From the NCBI GenBank assembly GCA_040005915.1, contig JBDTYA010000065.1:1-21832 (forward strand): a stretch of 21,832 bases of DNA, given 5' to 3'. Below are positions 14,297-21,408 of this stretch, piece by piece. A program made the translations under genes and the position numbers. Source of the DNA: JAENVT01 sp040005915. GTDB lineage: Bacteria > Actinomycetota > Acidimicrobiia > Acidimicrobiales > Ilumatobacteraceae. The notes beneath the pieces are model-generated. The model saw only the letters and a list, made by a program, of their open reading frames with translations. It had not been told where the DNA came from and did no database searches. Numbering within the stretch: position 1 is the stretch's first letter; each line of letters opens with the position of its first letter.

Positions 14297-15955
14297 ATGT
14301 CTCCCTCCACACCGTTCCGGCGCGCCGACATGCTCGAACGGCTGGAGGGCGAGTCGTTCGACGTGCTGGTGATCGGCGGTGGGATCACGGGCACCGGTGT
14401 TGCGCTCGACGCCGCGGCCCGTGGCCTGCGCACGGCGCTCGTCGAACGCGACGACTTTGCCTCCGGGACCTCGTCGAAGAGTTCGAAGTTGGTGCACGGC
14501 GGCCTGCGCTACCTCCAACAGGGCGAGATCCGTCTCGTGTACGAAGCGTTACGAGAACGCGAACGGCTGCGCAAGAATGCGCCGCACCTCGTCAAGGTGC
14601 TGCCGTTCATGATCCCGGTCCTCACCAAGGACGGGGTGGTGTCGCGCAAGATCGCCAGGGCACTCGGTTCGGCAATGTGGATGTACGACCTCACCGGCGG
14701 CATGCGCATCGGTAGGTTCCATCGCCGGTTGAAGAAGGATGCGGCCTTTGCCCATCTGCCCACGATGCCGAAGGAACGTCTCGCCTCCGCATACCTCTAC
14801 TTCGACGCCACCGTCGACGATGCCCGCCTGTGCCTCACGGTCGCGCGTACGGCCGCCGCTGAGGGCGCCGTAGTGGTCAACCGTTGCCGGGTCGTGGAGC
14901 TCACCAAGGATCGCGACGGGCGCGCCTCGGGCGCCGTCGTCGACGCCGGCGGTCGGCAGATCGCCGTTTGCGCCAAGGTGATCGTCAACGCCGCAGGTGT
15001 GTGGTCCGACGAGGTTCGCACGCTCGACGAGGGCAGCGACCCCGACTCGATCCGTCCGGCCAAGGGAGTGCACGTGACCATCCCTTGGCACAAGGTGCGC
15101 AACGACATCGCAGTTGTCATCCCGGTGCCGAAGGACAAGCGCAGCCTGTTCGTCGTACCGTGGGGTCGACGCGCCGACGGCACGTTCGAGCACACGTACG
15201 TCGGCACCACCGACACCGACTACAACGGTCCGATCGACGATCCGCAGTGCACCAAGGACGACATCACATACGTGCTCGATGCGTTGAATGCGTCGATTAC
15301 AACCGGCGTCACCGAGGCCGACATCACCGGCGTGTGGGCCGGTTTACGGCCTTTGGTGAAAAGCGCGGCATCGGGACGCACAGCCGATCTGTCGCGGCGG
15401 CACAAGGTCAACCGCAGCGCCGGCAACGTGATCTCGGTGACCGGCGGCAAGCTGACGACGTACCGCGAGATGGCGCAAGACACGGTCGATGAGGTCTGCA
15501 AGGTTCTCGGCGTGCACCACAAATCGACCACCAAGCGCCTACCCCTGTTCGGCGCCGCGGGATACCGTCAACAGGCACAGCACGACGCAGCTCACCTGAC
15601 CGACCGATACGGGTCGGCCGCGACCGAGGTGACCGCGCTTCACCTCACCGATAGTCGGCTTGCCGAGCCGCTCGTGCCAGGCCTCCCGTACACGAAGGCC
15701 GAGGCGGTCTATGCGGCGCGCAGCGAGATGGCCATGACGTTGGACGACGTGCTGTCGCGGCGTACGCGGTCGCGGTTGTTCGACCGCCCGGCAACCGTCG
15801 GCGCGGCCGCGGATGTCGCCCGGCTGATCGCCTCCGACATGGGTTGGGACGACGCCGAGGTCGAACGGCAGGTCGCCGAGTTCCGGGCCTCGTGCGCATT
15901 CGAGCTGACGGCGGCCGAGACCACCGAGGCGGCGCTCCTGGGAGTCGATCGGTGA
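14297..15955 (+). CDS. glpD: FAD-dependent glycerol-3-phosphate dehydrogenase
   Basis: A 552-residue protein. The FAD-binding dinucleotide fold DVLVIGGGITGTGVALDAAARG (22-43) ends at Glu50, then the family motif GTSSKSSKLVHGGLRYL (57-73). A substrate-binding part contains GVHVTIPW and YVGTTDTDYNG, VTGGKLTTYREMA closes the FAD domain, and a C-terminal helical domain runs from about 430 to 545. It oxidises sn-glycerol-3-phosphate to DHAP at the membrane and passes electrons to quinone. Length and motifs are normal for aerobic GlpD/GlpA. It heads a four-gene overlapping unit with a DHAP-acting-type flavoprotein and a glycerol kinase homologue, so substrate and product chemistry are encoded together. 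No ribosome site precedes the ATG. Confidence 0.95.
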   Translation: MSPSTPFRRADMLERLEGESFDVLVIGGGITGTGVALDAAARGLRTALVERDDFASGTSSKSSKLVHGGLRYLQQGEIRLVYEALRERERLRKNAPHLVKVLPFMIPVLTKDGVVSRKIARALGSAMWMYDLTGGMRIGRFHRRLKKDAAFAHLPTMPKERLASAYLYFDATVDDARLCLTVARTAAAEGAVVVNRCRVVELTKDRDGRASGAVVDAGGRQIAVCAKVIVNAAGVWSDEVRTLDEGSDPDSIRPAKGVHVTIPWHKVRNDIAVVIPVPKDKRSLFVVPWGRRADGTFEHTYVGTTDTDYNGPIDDPQCTKDDITYVLDALNASITTGVTEADITGVWAGLRPLVKSAASGRTADLSRRHKVNRSAGNVISVTGGKLTTYREMAQDTVDEVCKVLGVHHKSTTKRLPLFGAAGYRQQAQHDAAHLTDRYGSAATEVTALHLTDSRLAEPLVPGLPYTKAEAVYAARSEMAMTLDDVLSRRTRSRLFDRPATVGAAADVARLIASDMGWDDAEVERQVAEFRASCAFELTAAETTEAALLGVDR

Positions 15956-17427
15956 CGGCGCCGACGGCGCCGATCGAACTGCCCGGCACCGCCTCGCGAC
16001 TCACCGGGCCGACCCATCAACCCGACGAGCAACTCGTGTCCCATCTCCACGGCGTGTGCGAGACGATCGTGTCCGACACCGAGACCGCCGAGGCCAGCCG
16101 CGACTGGTGGCCACTCGCGCTGCACTGGTCCCTCGACGGCAAGGTGCCGCAGCGTGCCGGTGCCGTGTGCCGCCCGATCGATGCGCAACAGGTGGCCGCA
16201 GTGCTTGCGGCATGCTCGGCAGCGGGTGTTCCTGTCACGGCAGCGGCCGGCCGAAGCGGTGTGTCGGGCGGGTCGCTACCGGTGTTCGGTGGTGTGGTGC
16301 TCGACCTCACTGCGATGCAGGGGATCGCCGAGATCGATGCGGCGTCCGGTGTCGTCGAGGTATGGGCAGGCACTTTCGGGCCCGACCTCGAGGCCGAGTT
16401 GCGCCAGCGCTGCGCCATGACCGTCGGCCATTTCCCGCAGAGCTTCGACATAGCCACGGTCGGCGGATGGGTTGCCTGCAGCGGGGCGGGCCAGTACAGC
16501 ACTCGCTACGGCAAGATCGATGCCATGGTCGTCGGGCTGGAGGTCGTGTTGGCCGACGGCACCATTGTGCGGACCGGCCACGGTCCGGCCGCGGCGATGG
16601 GCCCCGATCTGACGCACCTCTTCCTCGGAAGCGAGGGAACGCTCGGAGTCATCACTCGCGTCTGGCTGCGCACTCACCCTGTGCCGACGCACGAGCGACG
16701 GGCCGCCTACACGTTCGCCGATTTCGAGTCCGGGATCGAGGCCTGCCGCTTGATCCTGCGGCGCGGCGCAACGCCGGCGGTACTACGCCTGTACGACGCT
16801 GCCGAGACCGAGCGCGGCCATGGCGGTGACGGCACGAGCTGCGTGCTGCTGGTGCTCGACGAAGGCGACATCGGCCTCGTCGAGGCGACGTTCGGTGTGG
16901 TCGAGGACGAGTGCGCCTCGGCAACCCCCGGGCCGGCTGAGCTCGTCGAACATTGGCTCACGCACCGCAACGACACAAATGCGTTGCAGGCGCTGACCCG
17001 CAAGGGCTTCGTCGTCGACACGATGGAGATCGCCGCCCCGTGGTCGCGACTGGCGACGATCTTCGCAGAGGTGCGCCAGGCGTTGATGGCCGTGCCGCAC
17101 GCGCGCAGCGCCACTTGTCACCTCTCGCACAGCTACCTCGATGGGGCATGCCTCTACTTCACGTTCGCTGCCGCGCCCCCCGCCGACCAGGTCGAGCCGA
17201 CCTACGTCGCGATGTGGGATGCAGGGCAGCGCGCAGTCCTGGCCGCAGGCGGCAACCTCTCGCACCATCACGGCATCGGTCTCAATCGGTCGCGGTTCAT
17301 GGCCGAGTCGATGGGCTCCTCGCTCGGCATGCTGCAGTCGGTCAAGGACGCGCTGGATCCGACGGGGATCCTGAACCCGGGCAAGCTCGGCCTGACGTCG
17401 CCGTTCGGTTCGGTGGGCTGGCCATGA
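15952..17427 (+). CDS. FAD-binding oxidase, alkyldihydroxyacetonephosphate synthase-like
   Basis: A 491-residue flavoprotein of the vanillyl-alcohol-oxidase type, started at GTG 15952 that overlaps the glpD stop by four bases. The FAD domain shows GRSGVSGGSLP (100-110), GGWVACSGAGQYSTRYGKID (171-190) and GSEGTLGVIT (226-235). The C-terminal part has SHSYLDGACLYFTF (Tyr402) and GGNLSHHHGIG (His438-440), then DPTGILNPGK. The Tyr and the His triplet match the active-site pattern of alkyl-DHAP synthase (Tyr578 and His615-617 in the guinea pig enzyme, from memory), which swaps an acyl for an alkyl chain on DHAP and starts ether lipids. Position after glpD, as in mycobacteria near glpD1, supports a DHAP-type substrate. 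D-lactate or glycolate oxidase is less likely given HHH. Confidence 0.82.
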   Translation: MTAPTAPIELPGTASRLTGPTHQPDEQLVSHLHGVCETIVSDTETAEASRDWWPLALHWSLDGKVPQRAGAVCRPIDAQQVAAVLAACSAAGVPVTAAAGRSGVSGGSLPVFGGVVLDLTAMQGIAEIDAASGVVEVWAGTFGPDLEAELRQRCAMTVGHFPQSFDIATVGGWVACSGAGQYSTRYGKIDAMVVGLEVVLADGTIVRTGHGPAAAMGPDLTHLFLGSEGTLGVITRVWLRTHPVPTHERRAAYTFADFESGIEACRLILRRGATPAVLRLYDAAETERGHGGDGTSCVLLVLDEGDIGLVEATFGVVEDECASATPGPAELVEHWLTHRNDTNALQALTRKGFVVDTMEIAAPWSRLATIFAEVRQALMAVPHARSATCHLSHSYLDGACLYFTFAAAPPADQVEPTYVAMWDAGQRAVLAAGGNLSHHHGIGLNRSRFMAESMGSSLGMLQSVKDALDPTGILNPGKLGLTSPFGSVGWP

Positions 17428-17837
17428 GCCGACTCGATTGGAACGCGTTACGCGCCGGGGGCAGCGTGTCGCTGGTGTTCGCGATCCCGTTCTCGATCGC
17501 GGCGCGGATCGTCGCCGACCGCGGCAACAGCGCCGGCGCCGCATCGTTGTTGAGCCTCGCCGCGTTGATCGGGTTCGTGCTCGGTGCCGGCGTCGCGGCG
17601 TGGGCGCAACGTCTGCGCCTGCCGTTGAAGCACGGGATCATCTGCGCGATCGGAACCTACGTCGCGGCCCAAGCTGTGTTCATCGTCATCCGCTCCATTC
17701 GCGGCAACGACGTGCGCTGGCTTGCGGCAATTTTCAACCTCACCGCGGTCGCGGTGGCCGGTCTCATGGGCGGCGCACTCGGCAGCGCGCTGCACCGCCG
17801 TGGTTTCTATCCGACGTCGAGCCGGGGCGCATCGTGA
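17424..17837 (+). CDS. Small predicted membrane protein, unknown function
   Basis: A 137-residue product from ATG 17424, overlapping both neighbours by four bases. Hydrophobic segments lie at about residues 13-30, 38-60, 69-91 and 99-122, with positively charged ends (RLRLPLKHG; HRRGFYPTSSRG) that suggest both termini face the cytoplasm. No catalytic motif is visible. Tight coupling to the AGPS-like gene and the glycerol kinase homologue makes a role in glycerolipid handling or glycerol entry conceivable, but it lacks the NPA motifs of a GlpF channel. The family is not recognised. Confidence 0.75.
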   Translation: MSRLDWNALRAGGSVSLVFAIPFSIAARIVADRGNSAGAASLLSLAALIGFVLGAGVAAWAQRLRLPLKHGIICAIGTYVAAQAVFIVIRSIRGNDVRWLAAIFNLTAVAVAGLMGGALGSALHRRGFYPTSSRGAS

Positions 17838-19279
17838 GTGTGCTCGTCGTCGACGTCGGCACGTCCGGCCTGCGCGCCGCGGTGGTCGACGGTGACGGGG
17901 TCGTGCATGCGCTGCAGTACCGGCCGTTCCCACCATCGACGCCGTTCCCCGGGCTCGTCGAGTTCGATGGCGCAGCGATGGCCGAGGCGGTGCTCGATGT
18001 GGCGACCCGATCGCTCGTCGCCGCCGGACCGGTGGGTGCGGTCGGCATCAGCTGCCAGCGCGCTTCGACGCTCGTGTGGGACCGCCGGACCGGCGAGCCG
18101 ATCGGGCCCGGGCTCGGGTGGCAGGACCTGCGCACCGTCTTCGACTGCATCACCGCCAAGGCGGAGCACGGCCTGGCGTTGGCACCGAACCAGTCGGCGA
18201 CGAAGGTCGCCTGGCTGCTGAACAACATTCCCGGCGCCCGCGATCGCAACCTGTGCTTCGGCACCGTCGATACGTGGGTCGCCTGGGTCCTCTCGAACGG
18301 CGAGGTGCACGTCACCGACCCGTCGAACGCGGCCGTCACCGGCCTCCTCAGCGCCGACACCTTGTCGTGGTCGAGCGAGGCGTGCACTGCGCTCGCCGTG
18401 CCGATGTCGATGCTGCCGACCGTGGTCGATTCGACCGGAGTCTTCGGGGCCGCCTCAGCACTGCCCGGCTCTCCACCGCTTGCCGCACTCGTCGGTGATC
18501 AGCAGGCCAGCCTCGTGGGTCAGGGCTGCGTACGACCGGGTCTCGCCAAGATCACGTTCGGCACCGGTGCCATGCTCGATGTGTGTACCGGGTCGGGACC
18601 CCCGGCCTCGGCGCGGCGCAGTGAGCACGGCACGTTCCCCATCGTGGCCTGGAGCCAGGCCGGGCAACGCACCTGGGGTGCGGAGGCGATCATGTTGTCG
18701 GCGGGCACCAACGTCGATTGGCTGCGCGACGACCTCGGCATCATCGACACCGCGGCGCACAGCCACGATGTCGCCTCGCAGTGCGACCACACCGATGGGG
18801 TCGTGTACGTGCCGGCGCTGATGGGGCTCGGCACCCCGCACTGGGATTACGGCGCACGCGGCACCTTGCTCGGCCTCACCCGCGGCACCAACCGGCCGCA
18901 CCTGGTGCGCGCTGTTCTCGAGGGCGTCGCCCATCGAGGAGCGGATCTGCTCGAGGCCGCAGAGGCCGACTTCGGTGGCTCGATCGGCGCGATCAGGGTC
19001 GACGGCGGCATGAGCCAGAACCCGACCTTCATCCAGGCCCTGGCCAACACGACCGGGCGGGCCATCGAGGTCTCGCCGCAAATCGAGGCCACGGCGGTCG
19101 GCGCGGCCTACCTCGCCGGGCTCGCCGTGGGCGTGTGGGGATCCTTCGACGACATCGCCGCAGCGTGGAAACCGCGGGTCATCGTCGAGCCGACCAACAT
19201 GCTGGATCGACAGCAATGGGCCGACGCGATCCGGCGGGCGCGGGGATGGATACCAGACCTGTCGGCCCTCGACTTCTAG
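17834..19279 (+). CDS. glpK: FGGY-family carbohydrate kinase, glycerol kinase-like
   Basis: A 481-residue FGGY kinase from GTG 17834, overlapping the preceding stop by four bases; an in-frame upstream extension lies over other genes. Motifs in order are VVDVGTSGLRAAVVD (5-19), GWQDLRT (95-101), LVGDQQASLVGQGCV (219-233, catalytic Asp222), TFGTGAMLDV, RTWGAEAIMLSAGTNVDWL, LMGLGTPHWDYGARGTLLGL-TRGT and DGGMSQN (390-396). The GDQQA and GLTRGT blocks are closest to glycerol kinase, which makes glycerol-3-phosphate, the substrate of the GlpD three genes upstream. The first motif reads VGTSGLRAA where GlpK usually has QGTTSSRA, so another polyol such as xylulose is possible and the symbol is tentative. 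A 62-base gap follows before the ferritin-like genes. Confidence 0.85.
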   Translation: MSVLVVDVGTSGLRAAVVDGDGVVHALQYRPFPPSTPFPGLVEFDGAAMAEAVLDVATRSLVAAGPVGAVGISCQRASTLVWDRRTGEPIGPGLGWQDLRTVFDCITAKAEHGLALAPNQSATKVAWLLNNIPGARDRNLCFGTVDTWVAWVLSNGEVHVTDPSNAAVTGLLSADTLSWSSEACTALAVPMSMLPTVVDSTGVFGAASALPGSPPLAALVGDQQASLVGQGCVRPGLAKITFGTGAMLDVCTGSGPPASARRSEHGTFPIVAWSQAGQRTWGAEAIMLSAGTNVDWLRDDLGIIDTAAHSHDVASQCDHTDGVVYVPALMGLGTPHWDYGARGTLLGLTRGTNRPHLVRAVLEGVAHRGADLLEAAEADFGGSIGAIRVDGGMSQNPTFIQALANTTGRAIEVSPQIEATAVGAAYLAGLAVGVWGSFDDIAAAWKPRVIVEPTNMLDRQQWADAIRRARGWIPDLSALDF

Positions 19280-19328
19280 AATTGCTCCGCTCACCCTCGG
19301 CAAGGAAGGCTGATGGATGAGCATCTCG

Positions 19329-19334
19329 AAAGGA
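19329..19334 (+). promoter_or_regulatory. Ribosome binding site for the first ferritin-like gene
   Basis: AAAGGA stands 7 bases before GTG 19342. It favours this start over the in-frame ATG at 19348, which would be only one base-pair turn further and lack better spacing. It is one of the few clear Shine-Dalgarno sites in the window. Confidence 0.65.
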
Positions 19335-19341
19335 TTTCCTC

Positions 19342-19998
19342 GTGGACATGGATGTGACGGAGCCGGCACCGGCCGATAGCGCTTTGCGCCGTCGACTGCT
19401 CGGGATCGGATTGGGCGGAGCCGCGGTGTCGCTGCTGCCATGGCTGGTCGGCCGGGCCGGCGCGACCACGCCCAACAGTGGCCCCACCGATTCCACCCCG
19501 GCGACCACCACCACCGCCCCGCCGAAGCGGCCGGGCGGCGACGACGTGGCGCTGCTCGGCTTCGCCCAGTCGGTGGAGCTTGCGGCGCGCAACCTGTACG
19601 ACGTCGCCTTGGCGACCAAAGGGTTCGACGACGATCAACGGGCGGTCATCGCCACCATTCGCGAGTCACACGATGCCTACGCGGCGGCGCTGTCGGGTTT
19701 CCTCGGTCGGCAAGCCCCGCAAAGCGTCGACCCGATCTTCGATGATCTCAAGTCGACGTTCGGTGGCGACACGGCCAGCGTGCTCGAAGCGGCCGCCGGG
19801 ATCGAGTCGACAGCGGTCGCCACACACCTCGACATACTCGGCAAGTTGCAGGGCACCGATGGGGCGGCGCTCATCGCTTCGATCCTCATCGTCGAAGCCC
19901 GCCACGGCACGGTGCTCAACTACCTCGACGGAGCCACCGACCTCGACATCCTGCTCGTCAACAAAGAGGCCGACGCGCTTGCGCCGGCGGGAGGGTGA
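19342..19998 (+). CDS. Tat-exported ferritin-like domain protein
   Basis: A 218-residue protein from GTG 19342. The N-terminus is a twin-arginine type signal (LRRRLLGIGLGGAAVSLLPWL, Arg16-18) ending near AGA (39-41), followed by a Thr/Pro-rich linker to about 65. A four-helix ferritin-like bundle covers about 68-195. Candidate di-metal ligands are Glu79 (helix 1), Glu108/His110/Asp111 (helix 2), Glu155 and His162 (helix 3) and Glu185-x2-His188 (helix 4, VEARH). Related exported ferritin_2-type proteins are mostly uncharacterised; oxidation or storage of metal outside the cytoplasm, or a rubrerythrin-like peroxidase role, would fit. The stop overlaps the start of a second ferritin-like gene by four bases, so the two are made together and may form a hetero-oligomer. 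Confidence 0.85.
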   Translation: MDMDVTEPAPADSALRRRLLGIGLGGAAVSLLPWLVGRAGATTPNSGPTDSTPATTTTAPPKRPGGDDVALLGFAQSVELAARNLYDVALATKGFDDDQRAVIATIRESHDAYAAALSGFLGRQAPQSVDPIFDDLKSTFGGDTASVLEAAAGIESTAVATHLDILGKLQGTDGAALIASILIVEARHGTVLNYLDGATDLDILLVNKEADALAPAGG

Positions 19999-20990
19999 GG
20001 GTTGTGAGCCGTCACGACACCAACGACGACCGGGCCGATTTCGGTCGTCGCGACATCCTTCGTATCGGCGGCTTCGGGGTGGCGGCCGCGGCGGTCATGG
20101 GCGCCTGCGGCGAGCTCGATCGTGGTCAGGTCGGGCGCGTCGGTGCCGTTCCCACCACCGTCGCCCTTCCCGATGCCGTGGTCACCAACGTCACGCTGTT
20201 GCGCACCGCATCCTCGCTCGAGCACTCGGTCGTCAACGTCTACAGCCAGATCATCGGCAACAGCGATCTGCTGGAACCGAAGTACGACGACATGGCCAAG
20301 CGATTCATGGCAGACCACCAGCAGAACGCGACGCTGTTCGAGAAGCTGACCACCGCTGCCGGTGGCACCGCGTGGACGTGCGGCAACCCGAAGTTCGACG
20401 ACACCGTCATCAACCCTGTCGTCGAGCGAATCACCAAGGGCAACGCGGCCACCGCGACCGCCAAGGCGATCGCGGCCAGCGATGATGCTCATCGCGACTT
20501 CCTCAACTTCCTGCAGGGTCTCGAGTCGCTCGGCGGCGCGACGTACCAGTCCTTCGTCGTGTCGCTCTCCGATCCGTCGCTGCGTTCCGCAGCGATGACA
20601 GCTGGCGCTCGCTCGGCTCGTCACGCAGCGCTTCTGGCGTTGACGATCAACACCGATCGACCGGGCGGCCTGGTCAACTTCGCCGATGCCGTCAACGCCC
20701 AACCGGGGTCCCCGCCCACGAGCATGGTCGCGCCCAGCACAACGCTGCAGAACATTGCCAATCAGGCCACTGGCGGCTCGGCCGTGGAGACGCCCACGCC
20801 CTCCGATTCCGCCGCTCCCCCGCAGACCGAGATACCCACGGTCACCGCCATACCGTCGCAGTTCGGCGGCCTCGCCGCGATCCAGGTCGTCGTCGGCAAG
20901 GGCGACGAGAACGGAACGCGATTGAAGTTGAACCTCGAGACGCCGAGCCTCAACTCGTTCGTCTACGAGTACATGACCCCGAGCTGCTGA
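19995..20990 (+). CDS. Tat/lipoprotein ferritin-like domain protein with degenerate ligands
   Basis: A 331-residue protein from GTG 19995 in a four-base overlap with the previous stop; a GTG at 20004 is an alternative. The signal has a twin-arginine motif (FGRRDILRIGGF, Arg18-19) and a lipobox VMGA-C (Cys38), so it is probably a folded, lipid-anchored export. The ferritin-like bundle spans about 63-220. Glu76 (helix 1) and Glu177 (helix 3) remain, but helix 2 reads ADHQQN around His108 and helix 4 reads SARH (Ser207, His210) where the partner has EARH. A Pro/Thr/Ser-rich stretch (about 238-285) leads to a short C-terminal segment ending in Cys331. It may be a structural partner rather than a metal oxidase. 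The rnpB promoter overlaps its end. Confidence 0.85.
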   Translation: MRVVSRHDTNDDRADFGRRDILRIGGFGVAAAAVMGACGELDRGQVGRVGAVPTTVALPDAVVTNVTLLRTASSLEHSVVNVYSQIIGNSDLLEPKYDDMAKRFMADHQQNATLFEKLTTAAGGTAWTCGNPKFDDTVINPVVERITKGNAATATAKAIAASDDAHRDFLNFLQGLESLGGATYQSFVVSLSDPSLRSAAMTAGARSARHAALLALTINTDRPGGLVNFADAVNAQPGSPPTSMVAPSTTLQNIANQATGGSAVETPTPSDSAAPPQTEIPTVTAIPSQFGGLAAIQVVVGKGDENGTRLKLNLETPSLNSFVYEYMTPSC

Positions 20991-20998
20991 CTCGCTCG

Positions 20999-21004
20999 TA
21001 CACT
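20999..21004 (+). promoter_or_regulatory. Probable -10 box of the rnpB promoter
   Basis: TACACT ends 7 bases before the first base of helix P1 (21012), which is the spacing expected for transcription to begin at the mature 5' end. Any -35 element must lie within the last codons of the upstream lipoprotein gene, and none is a strong match. Confidence 0.45.
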
Positions 21005-21011
21005 GCTGCGC

Positions 21012-21377
21012 GATGGTGAGTCGACCGGGTGACCGCGGCATGGCACTTCGGTGACCATGTCGAGGAAAGTCGGGACTCCGTAGGGCAGAATGCTGGCGCG
21101 AGCCAGGTCGGGGCGACCTGACGGATAGTGCAACAGAGAGAGACCGCCGATGGGCCAGTTCGCTGGTCACAGGTAAGGGTGCAACGGTGCGGTAAGAGCG
21201 CACCAGCGTGCAGAGCGATCTGCACGGCTGGCAAACCCCATTCGGAGCAAGGCCAAGCAGAGAGGATGGGCTGCCCGTCCAGCCGGTTTACCGGCTACCT
21301 CTCGGGTAGGCCGCCTAGAGGGATGGTCACCGGCGCTTCGGCGTCACAGAATCCCGCTTACAGGTCGACTCACCATC
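21012..21377 (+). ncRNA. rnpB: RNase P RNA, bacterial type A
   Basis: The ends pair perfectly over 15 bases: 21012-21026 with 21363-21377, forming helix P1. A C(UUCG)G-capped P3-like hairpin occupies 21039-21059. The first conserved block GAGGAAAGTCGGGACTCC is at 21062-21079. The P11/P12 block with GGTAAGAGCGCACC lies near 21191-21204, and the P15 loop region GGCAAACCCC with GGAGCAAGGCCAA spans about 21230-21255. The last conserved block ACAGAATCCCGCTTACAG is at 21346-21363. P4 forms from 21067-21075 and 21352-21359 with the usual bulged U. The RNA is the catalytic part of the enzyme that cuts 5' leaders from pre-tRNAs. It is about 366 nt. One P4 base pair is inverted relative to the common consensus, with both sides changed. 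ORFs called inside it are not genes. Confidence 0.97.
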
Positions 21378-21408
21378 ACCGTGGCCTCTGACTTGCGTTT
21401 ATCTGTTG

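Noticed and set aside
19920..21203. 427-residue minus-strand ORF
   Set aside because: Antisense to the second ferritin-like gene and running into rnpB; no motif.
21230..21236. GGC instead of GGU in the P15 loop of RNase P RNA that pairs with tRNA CCA
   Set aside because: I believe GGCAAAC occurs in RNase P RNAs of other high-GC bacteria, so I do not treat it as unusual without an alignment.
21280..21345. Inverted repeats with UUCG loops resembling a terminator or repeat element
   Set aside because: They are internal helices of RNase P RNA, before its conserved 3' block.
21128..21391. 87-residue plus-strand ORF
   Set aside because: Lies within the RNase P RNA gene.
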